6,130 nucleotides of DNA from Clostridia bacterium (GCA_027335515.1 DAHWHT010000313.1:1-6130); one strand, 5' to 3'; shown: positions 1 to 6,028, counted from the first letter of the stretch. Made by a program: numbers and translations. Notes: generated by a model not told the origin, from the sequence alone.

Positions 1-1122
1 TTCTGGTCAGTGAGCGCAACGACCAAGCAACAGGACCTAGCCTTCGAACTCCTCAAGTTCGTGGCGCTATCCCCGCACTGGCAGCGGGGCATGATGAATA
101 TCTTTCTTACTTTGCCTACGCTCAAGTCGCTCCTTCCAGAATGGGAAGCCAAGATCCTAGCAGTTGCCCCGGTGCTTGCGGACAAAAACATCGGCGTGTT
201 CACCGATGCGCTCCACTCGGGTATTGCCGTGCCAGGCTTGTTGCCTCAGCCACAACTGCAGCAGGGTAGTCAAATCATCGGCCAATGGTTTGCGAAGGCG
301 GTGGCCGGGACGGCCTCCGTTCAAGCAGCCATGCGACAGGCGACGACACAAGTAAATGCCCTGGAGAATACAGCTCAGATGGATGTTGCATACGATACGC
401 GTCTGGCGGCTGGTCTGCAGGGCAACGGGTCTTTGGCGAGCCCACCAACTGCTGGGCGTGGCACCCCCGGATCAGTGGCGGCGAAAGGCTTGGTGGAAGT
501 GAATAAGGGAGTATTCACCATCGCCGGAAACGGCTCGTCCGTGCTTAGCGGCAACGACGGTTGCGTGTTCGCTTGCATGGCATCTACGGCGAGGACGGCC
601 ACGTTTGTGTGCCGGATTGTGTCTTTATCTAACGTGGATTGTCCGCAGTTGCCCGGGGAATGCGTGGCCGGGCTGATGGCCCGCTCAGACCTGAGTGACG
701 ACTCGGTTGATGTCTTTGTCGTTGTCAGCGGACAGAACGGAGTTCAAGCCGGCATGCGGGCCGCCGTGGGGCAGGGGGTGCAGGTGATCTCCCAATCAGA
801 GTTGACGACCACCACCGGAGCCATTGGACCGATGGTGTTGACCAAATCAAACGTCTCACCCCATAAGAACTACTTGCGCCGCCCCCTGTGGCTTCAGATG
901 AAGCGGGCGGGAGCCATTTGGACGCTCTCCACGTCGGAGGACGGCGTCCACTGGAGCAAGACAACGACCAAGTCCCTACAGATGAATAATCTCCCCGGTT
1001 GCTGGATCGGCCTGTGCGTATCCGCCGGGAACGGATCGTTTGGGGGCAAGGGTACCGTTCAGGCGGTTTTTGACAATATTTCGTTCACTCCCAACATCTT
1101 CGAGCAAATCGGCCAAGCGTGA
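1..1122 (+). CDS. Solute-binding protein C-terminus fused to ConA-like jelly-roll domain (5' partial)
   Basis: The reading frame is open from the first base (FWS precedes the GTG at base 10) and no ribosome binding site is visible, so I read this as the end of a longer gene that starts outside the window. Counting from that GTG as residue 1, residues 1-120 look like the C-terminal helical end of a family 1 extracellular sugar-binding protein: WSVSATTKQQDLAFELLKF, then a WQRGMM segment, then SVQAAMRQATTQVNALE, the usual last helix. A linker follows (about 124-160). Residues 161-360 resemble a DUF1349-type concanavalin-like jelly roll: GNDGCVF, GLMAR, PLWLQMKRAG, WTLSTSEDG, WIGLCVSAG and FDNISF. 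By family knowledge the first part binds sugars for an ABC importer and the second binds glycans. Fusion of the two in one exported protein is my inference. Third codon positions are mixed, unlike genes after base 2840. The domain calls rest on motifs only. Confidence 0.72.
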   Translation, partial: FWSVSATTKQQDLAFELLKFVALSPHWQRGMMNIFLTLPTLKSLLPEWEAKILAVAPVLADKNIGVFTDALHSGIAVPGLLPQPQLQQGSQIIGQWFAKAVAGTASVQAAMRQATTQVNALENTAQMDVAYDTRLAAGLQGNGSLASPPTAGRGTPGSVAAKGLVEVNKGVFTIAGNGSSVLSGNDGCVFACMASTARTATFVCRIVSLSNVDCPQLPGECVAGLMARSDLSDDSVDVFVVVSGQNGVQAGMRAAVGQGVQVISQSELTTTTGAIGPMVLTKSNVSPHKNYLRRPLWLQMKRAGAIWTLSTSEDGVHWSKTTTKSLQMNNLPGCWIGLCVSAGNGSFGGKGTVQAVFDNISFTPNIFEQIGQA

Positions 1123-1129
1123 GACCTGC

Positions 1130-1135
1130 GGAGGT
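1130..1135 (+). promoter_or_regulatory. Ribosome binding site deciding the start of the second gene
   Basis: GGAGGT lies 10 bases before the ATG at 1146. It favours that ATG over the in-frame GTG at 1119, which overlaps the stop of the preceding gene and would place this site inside the coding sequence. A second possible start, ATG 1203, is preceded by AGGAAGG at 1194-1200. Confidence 0.5.
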
Positions 1136-1145
1136 GCGAATAACG

Positions 1146-1976
1146 ATGAGACACGCCCTGATACGAGTTGTGGACGATCTTTGCGCACGATACAGGAAGG
1201 TGATGCGCTGGCTGCAACTGCTGTACCCACGATCGCTGGCTGGCGCCGTTGTCGCGGGAGTGGCGCTAGTATCGGTAGCCTGCGGGCCCGCAGTGAGCCA
1301 GTCTCAGGCAGTGCTGTCTGGCACATCCGATGCGACATCCTCTTCAAACGGGCCGTCGACCCAAGCAGCAGAAGCCGCGGTCCCGGCTAAGGACACCCCA
1401 TGTCCGGCGACGCCCGGACCACAGTATCCCGTCTATGCCCACTATGCATGGCATGTCGGAACGAGCGGCCTGTTTGCAACCGCGGGACCCAGTGGTAATA
1501 TCGTCGGCCTTCTGCGCTGCGGTACTGCTTGGGGTAACTACACCCTCAACCTTCAGTACAAGGTAGTGGCGGGAGGGTATGCCGAAATTGCTGTCCGGGG
1601 GTTTGATGATCAGAACTATATGCTCGTGGATATTCGGGATACGGCCCCGCCCCAGGTGAGTTATTGGGGGGTAGTCAAGGGCGCGTACACGGCGGTCGCC
1701 ACGAAAACAGTCAATGTCCCGGACTATAAACCAGGAGGTTGGCATGACGTTCAGATTCAAATGTCGGGGTCACATTATACAACTTCCATTGACGGTGTTT
1801 CGGCTGGCATGCAAACCTACACGGGCTTTTACCGCGGAACCGTCGGCTTTCGGAACTGCTGCGGCAGGCAGTACTGGATTCGCGATATGACTATCACAAA
1901 CCCGAGCCGGCAATCGCTGTTCTCCACGAAGATGTTTACCCATGGCGGCTTGGCGTGGTTTGAAGTGCCTCAGTGA
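1146..1976 (+). CDS. Exported ConA-like jelly-roll protein, possible lipoprotein
   Basis: A 276-residue protein from the ATG at 1146. Residues 31-45 form a hydrophobic export segment (LAGAVVAGVALVSVA) followed by Cys46. The lipobox is weak because the -3 position is Ser, so either a lipoprotein or a plain signal/anchor is possible. Starting at the internal ATG (1203) would give a more normal short n-region. Residues 47-92 are a Ser/Thr/Ala/Pro-rich linker as in surface proteins. Residues 95-252 look like a concanavalin-type jelly roll related to DUF1080/LamG folds: YTLNLQYKV, a YAEIAVRG strand, YMLVDIRD, WHDVQIQMSG, TTSIDGV, GTVGFRN and the final WIRDMTIT strand. The gene starts 23 bases after the binding protein-lectin gene, so the two are probably co-transcribed. 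Likely role: cell-surface carbohydrate binding. No catalytic residues can be assigned, and enzyme activity (3-keto-glycoside hydrolase type) cannot be excluded. Cys238-Cys239 in the fold is unusual. Confidence 0.65.
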   Translation: MRHALIRVVDDLCARYRKVMRWLQLLYPRSLAGAVVAGVALVSVACGPAVSQSQAVLSGTSDATSSSNGPSTQAAEAAVPAKDTPCPATPGPQYPVYAHYAWHVGTSGLFATAGPSGNIVGLLRCGTAWGNYTLNLQYKVVAGGYAEIAVRGFDDQNYMLVDIRDTAPPQVSYWGVVKGAYTAVATKTVNVPDYKPGGWHDVQIQMSGSHYTTSIDGVSAGMQTYTGFYRGTVGFRNCCGRQYWIRDMTITNPSRQSLFSTKMFTHGGLAWFEVPQ

Positions 1977-2007
1977 CCGCCGGAAACATGGAGGGACTTT
2001 GCTCTCG

Positions 2008-2290
2008 TCAGCAACTCCCAAAACCACGACTGCGCCAAGGTCCCCCCCTCCGGCAGTTGGTATCCCAGACGCAGGAGGAACTTCAGAAGTCGGTGCGCGC
2101 GCCTCAGCACGTCCACTGCAGCATCCGTGCAGTAGGTCGCCGAGGGCCTCGCGGGCCTCGGCCGGGACCCATGCCGGAGTTCCTCGCTATGTAGGAGGCG
2201 GGCCAGTATTAACGCATCTTATCGGTTTGTCTTAATCCGGCGATCCCTTGTGTACGTTAGCTGTAGGCTGGCTGCACCGCCCAACGCAAC
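2008..2290 (-). pseudogene. Decayed IS110-family transposase fragment
   Basis: Reading leftwards from about 2290, one frame gives AASLQLTYTRDRRIKTNR, a TAA stop at 2219-2221, then DALILARLLHSEELRHG. In the IS110 family the matching stretch is a P-S-L segment followed by KTDRRDA..LARLL, part of the DEDD nuclease domain. Near 2171 the homology shifts frame (WVPAEAREALGDLLHG), and near 2130 it returns to the first frame (VDVLRRAHRLLKFLLRLG, then YQLPEGGPW), which matches the family's RARHRLxKFLLRHG helix. The frame stops at 2008-2010. The N-terminal catalytic residues and the whole C-terminal half are missing. One stop and two frame changes show it is dead. The family assignment is from memory of motifs, but several consecutive motifs in the right order make it fairly secure. 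No element ends could be identified. Confidence 0.65.
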
Positions 2291-2324
2291 CGTCTATTCC
2301 CAAAGACTTTCCGCTACCACCCAG

Positions 2325-2660
2325 GTGCGGCTGGGCTGGGCTGGGCTGGGCGCGGGGGTCCCTGCGCATCGCATGGCGATGGACGCCGGGTATGCCGCCC
2401 TCGATATCTTGAGCGCCATCGACGGGCAGGGCTTGGCCTTCGACGCCGACGTGCGGGTGCCAGAGGAGGCGGAGGCCTGGATACCTCCGGAGCCGGCGCC
2501 TCACCGCTGGCCCCGTCCGCATCCCCACCCGCGGCTCCTGCCCGCGGTCTACCGTGTAGACGTGATCTGCGTCGCCATCCCGGAGGACTTGGGACGCATC
2601 GTCACCTATCGCGAGGGAACAGCGGGCCGACCGCCGTACGTCCAAGAGGTACGGCGCAGC
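2325..2660 (+). pseudogene. DDE transposase fragment, IS701-like
   Basis: The frame is open but only its middle resembles a protein family. GVPAHRMAMDAGY (the second catalytic Asp region, usually DxGYG), then a LLxALDxRGxxFxADV-like segment seen here as LDILSAIDGQGLAFDADVR, then a Trp-Ile-Pro-Pro-Glu-Pro stretch, VYRVDV, and VTYREGTAG, which matches the W..VT.REGTKG segment of IS701-type transposases. The N-terminal region with the first Asp and the C-terminal region with the catalytic Glu are not recognisable, and there is no convincing start codon or ribosome binding site. The fragment runs opposite to the IS110 relic beside it. A CTGGG repeat lies at its left edge. Read as a relic, not a gene. 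An IS4-superfamily member outside IS701 would be the main alternative. Confidence 0.5.
2331..2350. repeat. Tandem CTGGG x4
   Basis: Four perfect head-to-tail copies of the pentamer CTGGG, at the left edge of the IS701-like relic. Such pentamer runs arise by slippage, and this one probably disturbs the frame of the relic. No function is suggested. Confidence 0.85.
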
Positions 2661-2706
2661 CTCACGCGTCATGGGAGTAGCTTCGGACCTCAAGAGGGTA
2701 TCGGCT

Positions 2707-2734
2707 CCCGGGGACCCCAGAGGAAGGCCCCGGG
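2707..2734. other. GC-rich inverted repeat upstream of the aldo-keto reductase
   Basis: CCCGGGG and CCCCGGG are separated by 14 bases and can pair as a 7-bp stem. It lies about 105 bases before the reductase start, in the probable leader or promoter region. No T-run follows, so it is not an intrinsic terminator. Each arm contains the palindrome CCCGGG, which may be chance in such GC-rich DNA. Confidence 0.3.
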
Positions 2735-2839
2735 CCGGGCGAAATTTCTGCCGCGGCAACCACGCGGGACCGCCACCGCGCGACCTGAGGCGCAGGCGGC
2801 GATGCGCGTCCTTCATCCCCTCGAAAGGAGAACCGCCTC

Positions 2840-3778
2840 ATGCTGCCACTGCACCGCCCGGTCGGCCGCACAGGCCTGCAAGTGATGCCGCTCGGCCTCG
2901 GGACCGCGCCCCTCGGCAACCTGTACGCCCCTGTCCCCGACGCGCGGGCGAGGGATACGGTCCGCGTGGCCCTGGACGCCGGTCTGCGCTTCTTCGACAC
3001 GGCCCCGCTCTACGGGGCGGGCCTCGCCGAGCGCCGCCTGGGAGCCGCACTGGCCGCGGTGCCGCGAGACCGCTACGTGCTTTCCACCAAGGTCGGACGG
3101 CTCGTGGACGCCGCTGGCCGCATCGTGCCCGCCTACAGCCGGGAGGGCGTGCTACGCAGCATTGAGGCGAGCCTGGGGCGCCTAGGCGTGGAACGCCTCG
3201 ACGTGGTCCACATCCACGACCCCGACGACCACTTCCGGGAGGCCGTCGAGGACATGTTCCCCGTGCTCTCCGACCTGCGTGCGCAAGGCGTCATCGGCGC
3301 CATCGGGGCGGGGATGAACCAGTGGCAGATGCTCTGGGAATTCGCCCAAAACGCGGAGTTCGACTGCTTCCTGCTCGCCGGCCGCTACACGCTGCTGGAG
3401 CAGACCGCCGTGGACTTCCTCGCCCACTGCCAGGAGCGGGGCATCGGCATCCTGATCGGCGGCGCCTTCAATAGCGGCATTCTGGCGACCGGACCGGTAC
3501 CGGGGGCCAAATACAATTACAGCGACGCTCCCGAGGAGGTCCTGGCCCGCGCCCGCTGGCTCCAGGCGATCTGCGACCGCCACGGTGTTCCCCTGCGCAC
3601 GGCCGCCCTCCGCTTCTGCCTGGCCCATCCGGCCGTCACCGCGGTGGTCGCCGGCGCGGCGCACCCCGTGGAACTCGCCGACCACGTCGCCGCGCTAGAG
3701 GCGGAGATCCCCGCCGAGTTGTGGGCGGACCTGCGGCGGGAGGGGTTGCTGGCGACTGATACGCCCACACCCGCGTGA
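2840..3778 (+). CDS. Aldo/keto reductase, D-threo-aldose (L-fucose) 1-dehydrogenase-like
   Basis: A 312-residue protein of normal length for a single-domain (beta/alpha)8 aldo-keto reductase. Start: ATG with AAAGGAG nine bases before it (2824-2830). The family tetrad is visible: Asp53 and Tyr58 in FFDTAPLYG, Lys84 in LSTKVGR, and His126 in DVVHIHDPD. Further motifs (GLGTAPLGN near residue 20, IGAGMNQ near 155, GRYTLLEQ near 181, GGAFNSGILATG near 207) are typical of the D-threo-aldose 1-dehydrogenase/pyridoxal dehydrogenase branch. The AVVAGAAHPVEL segment near 268 sits where the cofactor phosphate or adenosine loop is found. Expected reaction: NAD(P)-dependent oxidation of a sugar such as L-fucose at C1 to its lactone, in the cytoplasm. 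The nearby enolase-superfamily remnant and sugar-binding protein fit a sugar-acid pathway, but the substrate is inference. The gene is monocistronic here. It converges on the - strand binding-protein gene. Nearly every third base is G or C. Confidence 0.9.
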   Translation: MLPLHRPVGRTGLQVMPLGLGTAPLGNLYAPVPDARARDTVRVALDAGLRFFDTAPLYGAGLAERRLGAALAAVPRDRYVLSTKVGRLVDAAGRIVPAYSREGVLRSIEASLGRLGVERLDVVHIHDPDDHFREAVEDMFPVLSDLRAQGVIGAIGAGMNQWQMLWEFAQNAEFDCFLLAGRYTLLEQTAVDFLAHCQERGIGILIGGAFNSGILATGPVPGAKYNYSDAPEEVLARARWLQAICDRHGVPLRTAALRFCLAHPAVTAVVAGAAHPVELADHVAALEAEIPAELWADLRREGLLATDTPTPA

Positions 3779-4279
3779 GGCCGCGCCGGCGGGACGACGA
3801 GACAGACCCGACCGTCTGGCTGCTTGGTCTCGGAGGAAACGGTACCCGGCGGTCCGGCCCGATGGGCCTTCGGGATTGGAATCGTCGGCACGTCCGTGTC
3901 TTTCCTCGGCCTTCGCATTCCCGTACGGAATCGACCGTATGTCGCCATGGTGGGCACTAGTTAGAGATTAGGAAAGGTGCAACGCGGGCAGGAATCTGCC
4001 GCAAGGCGAGGTGCCTTGACAAAGATGGTGAGGATTAGCATCGCTGGCGGACGCCTATAGCCGATTTGATCGGGGCGGTGCGAAAGGGTGTGAGGTGCTT
4101 GGCGGGGGTTGAAACCGGAAAAAACTGTACATGACACAGTTCGCGTTCTCCCATTCGCTGGCATAAGCCGGACGATGCAGCGGCATGATTCCGGCGATAT
4201 CCGCCCAACGCTCGCGCATTCCGGGCCCTCCCTCGCGGCGGCTCAGAACCCCATTTCCCCGTCCCGAAGCGCCCCGGGG
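3779..4279. other. Convergent intergenic stretch without a recognised gene
   Basis: About 500 bases separate the stops of the reductase and the binding-protein gene. Short open frames exist on both strands, but none has a ribosome binding site, family-like motifs or consistent third-position G/C. The stretch from about 3960 to 4140 is clearly less GC-rich than its surroundings. It holds a - strand terminator-like hairpin (listed separately) and small palindromes (GGCCC-GAT-GGGCC at 3856-3868, CCGAT-TTG-ATCGG at 4061-4073) too short to interpret. It may include remains of lost genes, but I could not identify any. Confidence 0.6.
4119..4141 (-). terminator. Weak intrinsic terminator of the - strand operon
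   Basis: Read on the - strand, AACTGT and ACAGTT pair as a 6-bp stem (one more G-U pair possible) around a short loop. The last two bases of the stem run straight into further T's, giving six T's in a row. It lies about 140 bases after the stop of the binding-protein gene. The stem is short and A/T-rich for an intrinsic terminator, so its strength is doubtful. Confidence 0.45.
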
Positions 4280-5539
4280 TCACTCCCCGCCTGGCCGAGG
4301 TCCCTCGCCGGGGAGCCCCCCTTCGGCCCGCAGGATCTGCGTGCACTCCCGCGCGGCGCTGCAGAGCGCGGTCTGCGGATCGGCGCCACGGTTCAGCGCC
4401 GCGTCCAGTTGCCCGTTCAGGACCTCGCTCATCGGGCCCCAGGCCGGCGTCCTGGGCAGGTGCCGCGCGATGGCGTGCAGCCGGTCGAACACCTCGAACC
4501 CGTGGCCGCCGGCGAACGACGGGTCCCGCCAGGTCGAGCGGCGCACGCCGATCGCCCCCGCCTCCGTCGTCACGCGATCCATGTTGGCGCTCCCGCACCA
4601 GCGGATGAACTCCCAGGCCTCGTCCGGATGCACGGCGTCGGCCGGAATGGCCAGGCACCAGTAAACGTTCAGGCTGCAGCCCCCGCCGGCCGCCAATCCC
4701 GGGGGCGGGGCCCAGCCTACGGCTCCACGCACACGGCTGGACGGGCCCGATTGGGCCAGGGCGGCGAAGCCCGCCCAGTTCACCATCATCGCCACCTGGC
4801 CGGCCGCGAAACGCTGGCCGGCCTCCACGCTGTCCACCGTGCTACAGTCCGGCGGGGTCACGCGCGCCTCGTGGAGCAGTTCCCGGAGAAAACGGAGCCC
4901 TTGCACACCCGCCGGCTCGTGAAACGAAGGGAAGCCGTCGGCGCCCAGCACCTCGCCGCCCCGGCTCCACAACTGCAGCAGGAAGTCGTAGATGATGTTG
5001 TGAGCGTCGGGAAACGTCGCCAGCACCGTTCCGTACAATTGCCGTCCCGTCCTGGTGAAGAAACGCGCCACATCCCGGAATTCAGTCCAGGTCGCGGGCG
5101 GAACGAGCGGCCTTCCGTGGACCTCCAGATACCTCCGACGCTCGTCTTCATCCTCGAACAGATCCCGCCGGTACATGAGCATCTCCGGCCCGTCATGATA
5201 GGGCGCGCCGTAGCACCGGCCGCCTGCGTCGCATTGCAGCAGGCGGAGGCTCGGCGCCCAGTCCTCGGGCCAGTCGGCCGGCGGTCTCGCGTGCAGGTAG
5301 GGATCGAGGCACAGCAGGCGGCCCGTGGCGATCAGCGTGGGGAACCAGTCGGTGGCGACCATCACGACGTCCCGGCGGGAAGCCTTCGCATCCCCGGCGG
5401 TCAGTTCCCGGTACAGGTCCTCGACCTCGACGAAGCGCGCCTCGACTGCGGATCCCCCCCCCAGGCGCCACGCCTTCGCCTGGCGCGCCAGGGCACCCTG
5501 GAAACTCTCGAACCTGCGGCCCAGCAGCTTCAGCGTCAC
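4280..5539 (-). CDS. ABC transporter extracellular solute-binding protein, family 1, without signal peptide
   Basis: A 419-residue protein of usual length for a mature sugar-binding protein. Start: GTG at 5539-5537, overlapping the TGA of the upstream gene (GTGA), with GGGGGA six bases before it, so translation is probably coupled. Family features in order: first strand VTLKLLGRRFESF at residues 1-13, DVVMVATDWFPTLIATGRLLCLDPYL (57-82) as the usual target-strand-to-helix region, YGAPYHDGPEMLMYRRDLFED (109-130) as the domain crossover, PPATWTEF (148-155), LWSRGGEVL (190-198), FAAGQVAMMVNWAGF (244-258), YWCLAIPADAVHPDEAWEFIRW (293-314), and the C-terminal ALCSAARECTQILRAEGG. By family it captures a sugar outside the membrane for an ABC importer. 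It has no signal peptide or lipobox, as the protein starts directly at the first beta strand. No permease genes follow; about 140 bases downstream is a hairpin. A short stretch near residues 25-36 seems compressed relative to the family. Substrate unknown. Confidence 0.88.
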   Translation of the reverse strand: MTLKLLGRRFESFQGALARQAKAWRLGGGSAVEARFVEVEDLYRELTAGDAKASRRDVVMVATDWFPTLIATGRLLCLDPYLHARPPADWPEDWAPSLRLLQCDAGGRCYGAPYHDGPEMLMYRRDLFEDEDERRRYLEVHGRPLVPPATWTEFRDVARFFTRTGRQLYGTVLATFPDAHNIIYDFLLQLWSRGGEVLGADGFPSFHEPAGVQGLRFLRELLHEARVTPPDCSTVDSVEAGQRFAAGQVAMMVNWAGFAALAQSGPSSRVRGAVGWAPPPGLAAGGGCSLNVYWCLAIPADAVHPDEAWEFIRWCGSANMDRVTTEAGAIGVRRSTWRDPSFAGGHGFEVFDRLHAIARHLPRTPAWGPMSEVLNGQLDAALNRGADPQTALCSAARECTQILRAEGGLPGEGPRPGGE

Positions 5540-5874
5540 GGCGCTTCCCCCGTCCCGCTCCCGCGCTCGGTCGTCACGGCCCGATCCGGCGGTTGGACCA
5601 GCTCCAACACCACGCGGTCCGGATCGCTGAAGTAACAGGTGTACCCGCCCCGGTTCACCCCTGCGGTGATGGCCTGCGGCGCGGAGCGGAAGGGCACCGC
5701 CAAGGCCCGGAGTCTCTGATACTCGGCGTAGAATGTCGCCGACCAGTAGGTGAAGCCGCAGCCCTCGGCGCCGCGGGCGGTGACCACCATGTTGACGAAT
5801 CGCTGTACGGCATCTGCGATCTCCCGGTGGGGCGGCAATGCGTACAGCCGCGTCTCGACGTGGCCGATCTTCAC
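5536..5874 (-). CDS. Chimeric short protein: mandelate racemase-type N-terminus joined to VOC-fold C-terminus
   Basis: A 112-residue frame from a GTG with GGGGAG eight bases upstream. Residues 1-43 (VKIGHVETRLYALPPHREI, then IADAVQRF and AEGCGFTYW) look like the start of the mandelate racemase/muconate lactonizing enzyme capping domain, normally about 120 residues and followed by a barrel of 250 more. From about residue 46 the sequence instead looks like the second half of a glyoxalase/VOC-fold protein: EYQRLRALAVPFR, AITAGVNRGGYTCYFSDPD, then VVLELVQPP, in which Glu91 is the usual metal ligand. The Gly normally following SDPD is Arg here. Neither half is complete: the enolase barrel with its catalytic Lys and metal ligands, and the first VOC half with its His ligands, are absent. 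The simplest explanation is a deletion that fused two neighbouring genes of the operon. The stop overlaps the start of the binding-protein gene. Translation of the short product may matter only for coupling. Confidence 0.6.
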   Translation of the reverse strand: MKIGHVETRLYALPPHREIADAVQRFVNMVVTARGAEGCGFTYWSATFYAEYQRLRALAVPFRSAPQAITAGVNRGGYTCYFSDPDRVVLELVQPPDRAVTTERGSGTGEAP

Positions 5875-5882
5875 CGGAATCG

Positions 5883-5888
5883 CTCCCC
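5883..5888 (-). promoter_or_regulatory. Ribosome binding site of the chimeric gene
   Basis: GGGGAG on the - strand, eight bases before the GTG at 5874. It fixes the start at the residue where mandelate racemase-type proteins usually begin (M/V-K-I-x-x-V-E-T) and rejects the longer frame reaching to the window edge, whose upstream part does not resemble protein. Confidence 0.55.
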
Positions 5889-5939
5889 GCCGCGGGCCGC
5901 GCCGGCGCGCGCCGCACCCTCGGATGTCCGCGTTCCTGA

Positions 5940-5980
5940 GCGCCTCGCCGCCACCTGGGCCGGCGGGCGGACCGAGGCGC
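5940..5980. other. Long GC-rich hairpin in the leader of the chimeric gene
   Basis: GCGCCTCG (5940-5947) pairs with CGAGGCGC (5973-5980), and just inside it CCGCC (5948-5952) pairs with GGCGG (5966-5970), leaving only a two-base bulge. This gives 13 base pairs around a 13-base loop. It lies about 65 bases before the start codon in the - strand transcript. It could be a leader structure, a terminator without a T-run, or an operator. Chance pairing is easier in such GC-rich DNA, but this length is notable. Confidence 0.45.
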
Positions 5981-5990
5981 GGACCACCGC

Positions 5991-6010
5991 CCCGGTGCAC
6001 CTTCACCGGG
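5991..6010 (-). terminator. GC-rich hairpin just after the stop of the upstream gene
   Basis: CCCGGTG and CACCGGG form a 7-bp stem with a six-base loop, beginning 18 bases after the TAA at 6029-6031. Its position after a stop codon fits a transcript end, but no T-run follows, so it would need a factor or serve as an RNA-stabilising hairpin. Confidence 0.4.
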
Positions 6011-6028
6011 TGACGGGACAGGGGGTCA

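Noticed and set aside
2115..2133. Inverted repeat ACTGCA/TGCAGT
   Set aside because: It lies inside the IS110 relic where the sequence is explained as old coding DNA. A six-base stem there is likely chance.
2232..2816. - strand open frame of about 194 codons across the transposase relics
   Set aside because: It is low in protein-like character (Arg/Pro/Gly-rich) and lies antisense to the IS701-like fragment. The IS110 signal is in a different frame.
3182..3957. Two - strand open frames inside and after the aldo-keto reductase gene
   Set aside because: They are antisense shadows of a clearly identified gene, with no motifs of their own.
3866..3962. Short + strand frame reading FGIGIVGTSVSFLGLRIPV near the end of the reductase
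   Set aside because: It looks slightly protein-like but has no start codon with a ribosome binding site, no recognised family, and weak codon bias.
4016..4044. TTGACA as a possible -35 promoter box
   Set aside because: There is no acceptable -10 box at 16-18 bases; TAGCAT lies only 14 bases away. No gene starts downstream on that strand.
4109..5635. Long + strand open frame of about 508 codons
   Set aside because: It lies antisense to the binding-protein gene, has no family-like motifs, is rich in Arg/Pro/Ala/Gln, and is the usual mirror frame of a GC-rich gene.
5540..5917. Extension of the binding-protein frame upstream of its GTG, which might hold an export signal
   Set aside because: The extension is Arg/Pro-rich with no hydrophobic segment and overlaps the chimeric gene in another frame. 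The GTG with GGGGGA before it is the better start.
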